Translations under genes and position numbers: made by a program
Part shown: piece by piece, positions 57,801 through 64,000 of the stretch
How positions within the stretch are numbered: position 1 is the first letter of the stretch
Layout of the letters: the number at the start of each line of letters is the position of its first letter
NCBI GenBank assembly: GCA_963556145.1
Contig: OY744467.1
Location: 1,240,001-1,304,000, forward strand
Direction: 5' to 3'
DNA: 64,000 bases
Source: Hygrocybe punicea
Lineage: Eukaryota > Basidiomycota > Agaricomycetes > Agaricales > Hygrophoraceae
The notes under the pieces: model-generated
Told to the model about the DNA's origin: nothing
What the model saw: the letters and a program-made list of their open reading frames with translations, nothing else
Database searches by the model: none

Positions 57801-60800
57801 TTACTCCTCCTTGAATGGAATTCTAAGCACGAATACCCATAGTGTGCCACATAAAACAAACATCTTTGGCAGGTAAAGGTTTGGTAAAGATGTTGGCGAG
57901 ATTAGTTTTAGTGTTGACATATTTGACCTCAATTTCATTGTTGGCAACGTGTTCACAGATGTAAGGGTGTTTGACGTCAATATGTTTGATGCGATTATGG
58001 AAAGAAGGGTTGCCAGTGAGTATGATGGCACCATTGTTGTCACAGTGGAGTAAGGTGGGTCTAGTTTGACCAAGTTCGAGGCCAAGTAAAAGGGCATGGA
58101 GCCAGACCGTTTCTTTGGAAGCTTCGGCGGCAGCGACGTATTCAGATTCACAAGAAGTAGAGACAGTTTTTTGTTTATGAGCAGACCAGGAGATGAGACC
58201 AGAGCCAAGGGAGAAAGAGTAGCCGGAGGTAGACTTCCTGGTACCAACACAGTTAGCAAAGTTCGAGTCAGTATACCCAGAGAGGTCAGCAACGTGCTCT
58301 CCACCAAGGTGGAGCTTGAAAAGCCTAGTGCCCTTCAGGTATCATGTGACACATTTAGTGGCATCCCAATGGGTGAGGCTGTAGCAATCTGGCTAAGCTG
58401 TTGGATGGCAAACATGATGTCCAGACAGGTCCCCATTGCGATATACATCAAAGATCTGACAAGCGCACGATAGGGTACAACCGTGAGACAGTGGATATCC
58501 TCAGGCATACGTGGGGGGTCAGAAACCCAGGAAAGTTTCAGATGTGGATCCATGGGGATAGGAACAGGGTGAGCATCCGACAGGCCAAACTTACTGATGA
58601 CTTGGTCATAAGTGCGGTTTGCGACAAACGCACAGAACGTGTCATGTGGTCACATTTGATCGCAATACCAAGACAGAATTTGGCCTTGCCTAAATCGGAG
58701 ATGACCCAATGTCTACATAGTTGCGTCTTGAACTGTTCATTCTCTGCTTTGTCACTAGCAACAGAAAGGAAGTCATTGACATGTATGGCTGTAAAGATAA
58801 TGCCTAATGGAGTGTGGCGGAAGTGGATGCAGTGTTCACATATGAGGCAAGTGAAGCCCCATGAAAGCATGGCGTCGTTCATCATCTTGTTCCAAACATG
58901 TCCACCCTGCTTCAAACCGTACAAACCTTTCTGGAGCTCCCAGACATAGTCTTCGAAGCCAACCTCCTTGAAACCTGGTGGCTGTTCCATATAGCAAGTT
59001 TTGCCAGGCGGCAAAAGCCCATTCAAGGAGGTGGTCTTGACATCAATCTGTTGCATGTCATAATTGAGGGCAGCACCGAGGTGGAGTAGAATGTGAAAAG
59101 ATTCCATTCGTGCCATAGGTGAGGTTGAATTTGTGTAGTCTAGGCCATAAACCACTTCAAATCCACGGCATACCCAATGAGCCTTATAGTGAACGATAGC
59201 ACCAAGTTCATTATGTTTCCATAAGAAGACCAGTCTCCCTTTCATGACCTTCCATCCAGCAGGGACAGAAGAGTGGGGAACGAGTTTGTAAATGCCCATG
59301 GACTTAATTGACCCAAACTCCTCCTTAAGGGCAGCAGACCATTCAGCAGCATCACCAGATGCCATAGCTTCCTTGATGGAGGTGGGTTTGTCAGGGTAGG
59401 CAATATTGATGGAGGGGTTGTCCATGGAGGAGAACAATGCTTTGAGGTGGTCAATATTGTCTTGGCAAAGGTCGGGGAGTTGAGAAAAGATCTTGTGTTG
59501 AGCTTCCTGGCAAAGATGTTTGGCATCGGCACATTGTTGTTCGACATGGGCAGCACTCTCCCTAGATTCCATAGTGGCACGTTGCGCAGCATGGCAGGCA
59601 GAAGGTGTGTGAGTATGATCAGAAGAACGGAGGGAAGCAGGGTCAACAAGGTCGATGGCATTGGTGCGTTGGTGGCAAAGGCGAGCTGGAGCAATGGCAG
59701 GCAAAGGAGGGGGTAGATTGGGAGCAGGAGCATCATCATTGACACAGGAACAGGCAGGTCATCAACCACAGGGAAATCAGGTGGTAAAGGAATGGGGGGA
59801 GGTGCATGAGGGGGGGGAAGGGGGGAAACACCCTCATGTGATTCAATAAAGGAGATGTGGTAGGACAAAAAAACCTTATGGGATTCTCAATGATAACAGC
59901 AGTATGCTTTCGAATTAGATTCATACCCAATCAGGATGCATTCAGGTTTAGAACCAGTGTAAGCCTTGAAGGGGGTGGTATCGGGCAAAGAATGGGATGG
60001 GGTTTGGACCATAAGAAAACAAGCAGTGTTGATGAGTTCATCCCATCAATTCGGAAAGAAATTGCAGTGTATGTGCATGTGCATGGCATGAGCTTTATTT
60101 CATAGAGTCCGATGGACATGTTCAACACATCCAATATGAGCTGAAGTATGGGGGGCAGTTCTGGTGTTAGGCAATGGCAAGGGTAATCCATGGATCCAAA
60201 TTTTTCGATCCGTATCCGTACCCCCCAAGGGTATGGGTAAAAATCTGCGGATTTTACCCATGGATCCTGGATGAAAACAAGCTAAGGATGACCTGAAATG
60301 GTTAAGAAATGGTGGAAATAGGCCCCAAACAGTGTTTTGGCTGTATCTCAGTCAATTCTTGACCGTTTTGCTTGTTCTGGAGCTTGTTTTAAAGCTGACG
60401 GATACCAGAATCTGTATCCATACCCGATCCGTGGCGGGTATGGATCCTCACAGGTAAGGATTTACCCATACCCATGCCATAGCCTATCTGGTGTTGAGTA
60501 CCACGAGTCCAAAACCAATCCACCATTTGATTGGTCTTTAGTTCACCATTATCAGTGCAAAAAATGCCAACCTTCAGTCCAGTTTCCAATTCATAAGCAG
60601 TTTCCCAATCACAAAAGGCAGGAGCAGCCATGTCTTTGGAAGGAAGTGGGATTGTCCATATAAATGAAGTACAATCATCAATCAAGTACATACTGTAGAA
60701 GTTCCCACTCGCGGATCTGACAGCTTCGGGACCTGTAAGGTCAACATACACCACACCCAATTTGTGAATCGATCGAATGCCTTTGCGAGTCTTACGCACA

Positions 60801-62681
60801 GGGTTTTGTGTCTGTTTACCAAGTATACAGTCCACGCACTTGGGAGGTCATGAGGAAAGATCAATGTGCATACCTTTCACCAGCCCTTTTGAGCCATGTC
60901 AGAGATGGTTTGGTAGTTGGTGTGTCCTAGACAATGGTGCCAGGTTTCAAGATCAGGAAGGTGATGAGAGAAGAATGCATGATCAACCGAGGGCACAGCA
61001 CTGTGCAGGAAATACTAGAGAGAGTGGGTCTGGCAGAGAGTACCCAAAGCTACCATTGAACCATTTCTTTTGGTAAGCCAGCATTGTCTGTCGTCGAAGT
61101 AAGAAATGAATTTCAGGGCATGGCATAGGGATGATATTAAGATGAGGTTGTTCGGGATGAAGAGGACATCATGGAGAGGGATGTGCACACCCCAGCCTAA
61201 TATCTGTTTGACCGTTGTAGTAGTGGTGCCTGGCATGTCACGTGACTGGACCTTAGTCAGTAGCCACTTCTGGATGTAGTAGACAGACCTCTGTCCCATC
61301 CACCCTTGACCTTTCCGTCTGATTCCGTCCCCGATCCCGAGAGGTCCCTCAGGACCACTCCACCGTACCTATACCTACAGCCTGGATAGAAGACCTGCCA
61401 ATGCCTCTAACAGAGCGAGGATCAATTGGGCGAAGGTCAAAGAAATCACCGTGGTCAGGGGATATATGCGTCGAAGCTCCCGTGTCTAAGAAGTAAGGAC
61501 CATTGCTCCTAGACACTGGATGACAAGGGCCAGTAGGGGTGCTAACGGAAATAGCAGTGATGTTGACATTGTGTCAAGTGCATTCAAGCCAATTAACAGA
61601 CGCTTTAGGTTCAGGTTCAGCAATGAGGAAGGCTTCATATTCAAAACGGTCACCAGGAGAGAGGGGATCCAACACATTAGGGGAAATGACTTTGGTGGTT
61701 AGACCAGTAAAATGGGGTGAGGCAGCAGCAGGCGACGAGCCAGCAAGATAGAACGCTTTGTTGGTAATTTTGTCAAGGATGAAGGCACGTCCATCGCTGT
61801 CAACACAAGTCCCAGCGGTGTTTGTGGAATGTTTCTGGCATTTGATGCATTCCGCATCAACAATATCTTGTTTACCCTCCATAGTGCCGCTGGGATGATA
61901 GCAAGTGCTATCCGTGTGGCCTTGGAAACAACGACCAGCATTCTTGCACTTATTGCACAGATGAGGCATTCTCTGAGGTCCAGTATTGCGTCTAGAAGAG
62001 TCGCAAGCCACAAGAACATCCAAAGCATTTCAGGGAAATTTGGTGGTATCGCTATCAATGATTTGCTGCTCCATGTCCAAGCATTTCCATATATCATTCG
62101 AGGTAAATGTAACGTTGGATGAAAGCGACGTAGCGACATGATCACAAACATTAGTGAGTTCACCAGAGAGAGTTGAGCATGAGAATACTCAAGAACACAT
62201 CTTTCAAGGGAATACCAATAGCAAAAATACGTGTGTTGAGATCAGTGAGCTTTGTACTGACTGTAGAAAGTCGTTCGCTCTTGGAATAATGAACACTCAA
62301 CGCTTCTTGGATAAGCAGAATTTGGGTAATGGGACCTTCTTGTTTGTGGCAAGATTTAAGCGTTCTCCAAACTTCAGCAGCAGTGGTCTTCCCCTCAATA
62401 AATTCTTGTTCTTGTTCTGTTGATTTCAGTCCTAAGAAAGAATGTACAACTTTATTGTTAGTTTGCCAGTTTGAGGTGGCTCGAGGTTTGATAGCAACAT
62501 CAGGGCAGATTATCTGTCCAGTAAGGTAGTCATCAAGACCAACCATGCCTAAGCATTGGACAACAATGTGTTTCCATTTCGGCCAGTTGTTCTTTGATTT
62601 ATCGAGTAATTCGATTTGAGAAACAAGGCTCGCTTGGATGGTGGGGGCAAGTGCAACGGAGGGTGCAGCAGTGGTAGACAT
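57801..62681 (-). pseudogene. Ty1/copia retrotransposon gag-pol, degenerate
   Basis: Gag starts MSTTAAPSVALAPTIQAS at 62681, with NNWPKWKHIVVQCLG and a CNKCKNAGRCFQGHTDSTC zinc knuckle. The protease active site FLDTGASTHISP lies near 61465. The integrase region has GVVYVDLTGPEA and CTDNGELKTNQ (60389-60835, then after a MITE). Reverse transcriptase at 59704-58335 has PAGWKVMKGRLVFLWKHN, YDMQQIDVKTTSLNG and IHVNDFLSVAS, where the usual xxDD reads ND. RNase H (KSTSGYSFSLGSGLISWSAHKQ) ends near 57801. Several frameshifts and TGA stops (for example 62030-62032) show it is dead. It is flanked by short LTRs and interrupted by a 319-bp MITE. Confidence 0.85.
60160..60494. mobile_element. hAT-type MITE, 319 bp, TSD TCTGGTGT
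   Basis: The element at 60168-60486 is flanked by TCTGGTGT at 60160-60167 and 60487-60494. Ends: TAGGCAATGGCAAGGGTA on the left and, reverse-complemented, TAGGCTATGGCATGGGTA on the right. Inner sequence is rich in GGGTATGGGTA, GGATCC and ACCCATGGATCC motifs. It is inserted in the copia integrase coding region. No coding capacity. Confidence 0.9.
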
Positions 62682-62834
62682 ATTTTTGAGTCAAGAATAA
62701 TGTAAGGTAAGCTTGGCAAGGAGTGGGTTGTGTCTAGCACACAAGCGCGCAGGGCTCATAACCTGTTAAAACTGTATCCTAGTCAGGCTAAGTATAATAC
62801 AGTTAGCGGATGGTCTATACAATGTGAGGAATAC

Positions 62835-62951
62835 ATACCTCAGCCATGAACAGAACGACTGAGGTAGCAGAATAGTCTGTGTGACATTGATATACGATAA
62901 ACAATGTCATGTGTCCCGATTGTGTCCCGATCATGTAATCTTACACATGTG
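62835..62951 (-). repeat. Copia LTR (upstream copy)
   Basis: Matches 57657-57771 from CTCAGC(C/T)...GAACAGAACGACTGAGG to ACACATGTGAA, with substitutions mostly of C/T type. Its outer end lacks the TGTTGGAC start seen in the other copy, so it is truncated or overwritten. In element sense the gag start codon lies about 150 bp further downstream. Confidence 0.7.
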
Positions 62952-63133
62952 AAAGAGCCCTTTCAGCGTATCTTTCCCATGATATATGGGTCAGCCGAGA
63001 TGGACAATTCCCACTCCAAGTGGGCTAGCTTATCTCGGCCGACCAATATCATTCTCCAGGGCAGATGGCTTGTCCGATGGTTCCATGTTCGGAGAAGCAT
63101 TGGTTGGCCGAAGCAGAGGGATATATTGGCTGG

Positions 63134-64000
63134 CCATGGAACATGGATTGGCCGACTGGGCTGGGTATTTCAGCTGGCCATGAAAGGTGGATTGGCCGAT
63201 GGGTCTGGGTATTTCGGCTGGCGATGGAACATGGATTGGCCGACTGGGCTGGGTATTTTGGCTGGCCATGAAAGGTGGATTGGCCGATGGGTCTGGGTAT
63301 TTCGGCTGGCCATGGAACATGGATTGGCCGACCTGGCTGGGTATTTCGGCTGGCCATGGAACATGGATTGGCCGAATTCCCTGGGTGTGTCAGCTGTCCA
63401 TGGAACATGGATTGGCCGATGGGTCTGGGTATTTCGGCTGGCCATGGAACATGGATTGGCCAACTGGGCTAGGTATTTCCACTGGCCATGGGAGGTGGAT
63501 TGGCCGACCGGTCTGGGTATTTTGGTTGGCCATGGAACATGGATTGGCCAACTGCCCTGGGTATTTCGGGTGGCCATGGAATGTGGATTGGCCGACCAGT
63601 CTGGGTATTTCGGTTGGCCATGGAACATGGATTGGCCGATGGGTCTGGGTATTTTGGCTGGCCATGGGAGGTGGATTGGCCGACCAGGCTGGGTATCTTG
63701 GCTGGCCATGGAACATGGATTGGCTGACTTCCCTGGGTGTGTCGGCTGGCCATGGAACATGGATTGGCCGACTGCCCTGGGTATTTTGGCTGGCCATGGA
63801 ACTTGGATTGGCTGACCGGGCTGGGTATCTTGGCTAGCCATGGAACATGGATTGGCCGACTTCCCTGGGTATCTCGGCTGGCCATGGAACATGGATTGGC
63901 CAACCAGTCTTCGTATTTCACTTGGCCATGGAACATGGGTTGGCCAAATGGTCTGGGTATTTTGGCTGGCCATGGGAGATGGATTGGCCAACAGGTCTGG
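63134..64000. repeat. 44-bp minisatellite, about 20 units, runs off the window
   Basis: Units begin CCATGGAACATGGATTGGCC and end in TGGGTATTTCGGCTGG; exact 44-bp spacing holds from 63134 to the window end, with degenerate units back to about 63030. Variation is concentrated at three places (GGAACA/AAAGGT/GGGAGG; GACTGGG/GATGGGT/GACTTCC; TTTCGG/TTTTGG/TGTCGG). The first four units alternate as an 88-bp dimer. Because 44 is not a multiple of 3, all frames on both strands stay open over long stretches; these are not called as genes. Confidence 0.95.

Noticed and set aside
63030..64000. Repetitive proteins encoded by the 44-bp array
   Set aside because: Every frame on both strands is open because the unit lacks stops; nothing favours one frame.
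63134..64000. CRISPR-like array
   Set aside because: Units are contiguous 44-mers without unique spacers, and the genome is eukaryotic.

Overview
The window is nuclear DNA of a filamentous basidiomycete, most likely an Agaricomycete. Introns are about 50 nt (GTRNGY...YAG, CTAAC-like branch sites), and the genes fall into families typical of that class: Plavaka transposase, DUF6589, DUF6698, expanded RecQ and Spt5-like proteins, H-type lectins, fungal TET/JBP-type oxygenases and Ty1/copia elements. No rRNA, tRNA, CRISPR array or bacterial-type operon was seen. It is a repeat-rich accessory region in which most genes belong to multicopy families and many are broken. One assembly gap lies at 38066-38265.

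Layout. 1-3.2 kb: old repeats. 3.2-4.9 kb (-): a TET/JBP-like 2-oxoglutarate/Fe(II) oxygenase and an uncharacterised neighbour. 5.6-7.9 kb (+): a decayed Spt5-like gene (NGN plus KOW motifs). 9.1-11.5 kb and 17.3-20.0 kb: two inverted copies of a divergent gene pair, a Cys-rich zinc-binding-type protein and a DUF6698 protein. Between them lie an H-type lectin gene, a DUF2235 (Tle1-like) hydrolase-like gene and two tandem-repeat blocks. 20.8-34.5 kb: three copies of a predicted zinc deaminase (OTT_1508-like), all disrupted, two of them by hAT-type elements with 8-bp target duplications, plus a nearly full-length Plavaka transposase. 35.1-37.4 kb: a large agaricomycete protein of unknown function. 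39-40.8 kb (-): an intact ATP-grasp-like gene. 41.0-41.3 kb: an 82-bp tandem repeat with internal hairpins. 41.7-43.6 kb: an intron-rich, Lys-rich, probably nuclear protein gene. 44.7-52.5 kb: a Helitron with an uninterrupted 2581-residue Rep/helicase carrying a C-terminal peptidase-like domain. Its 3' terminus abuts DUF6589 coding sequence. 52.5-57.4 kb: DUF6589 and RecQ genes, tail to tail. 57.7-62.95 kb: a degenerate copia element with its own hAT-type MITE. 63.1-64.0 kb: a 44-bp minisatellite open in all six frames.

The most unusual signal is the decay pattern. In otherwise readable genes, essentially every in-frame premature stop I could place confidently is TGA, several at positions where a paralogue or the family carries Arg. 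This fits CGA-to-TGA mutation by deamination of methylated CpG, in a region that also holds a TET/JBP-family oxygenase gene and three nucleic-acid-deaminase-like genes. The Helitron, RecQ, DUF6589, ATP-grasp-like and Lys-rich nuclear genes show no such stops. All calls come from reading the sequence and from remembered family motifs; no database search was run.
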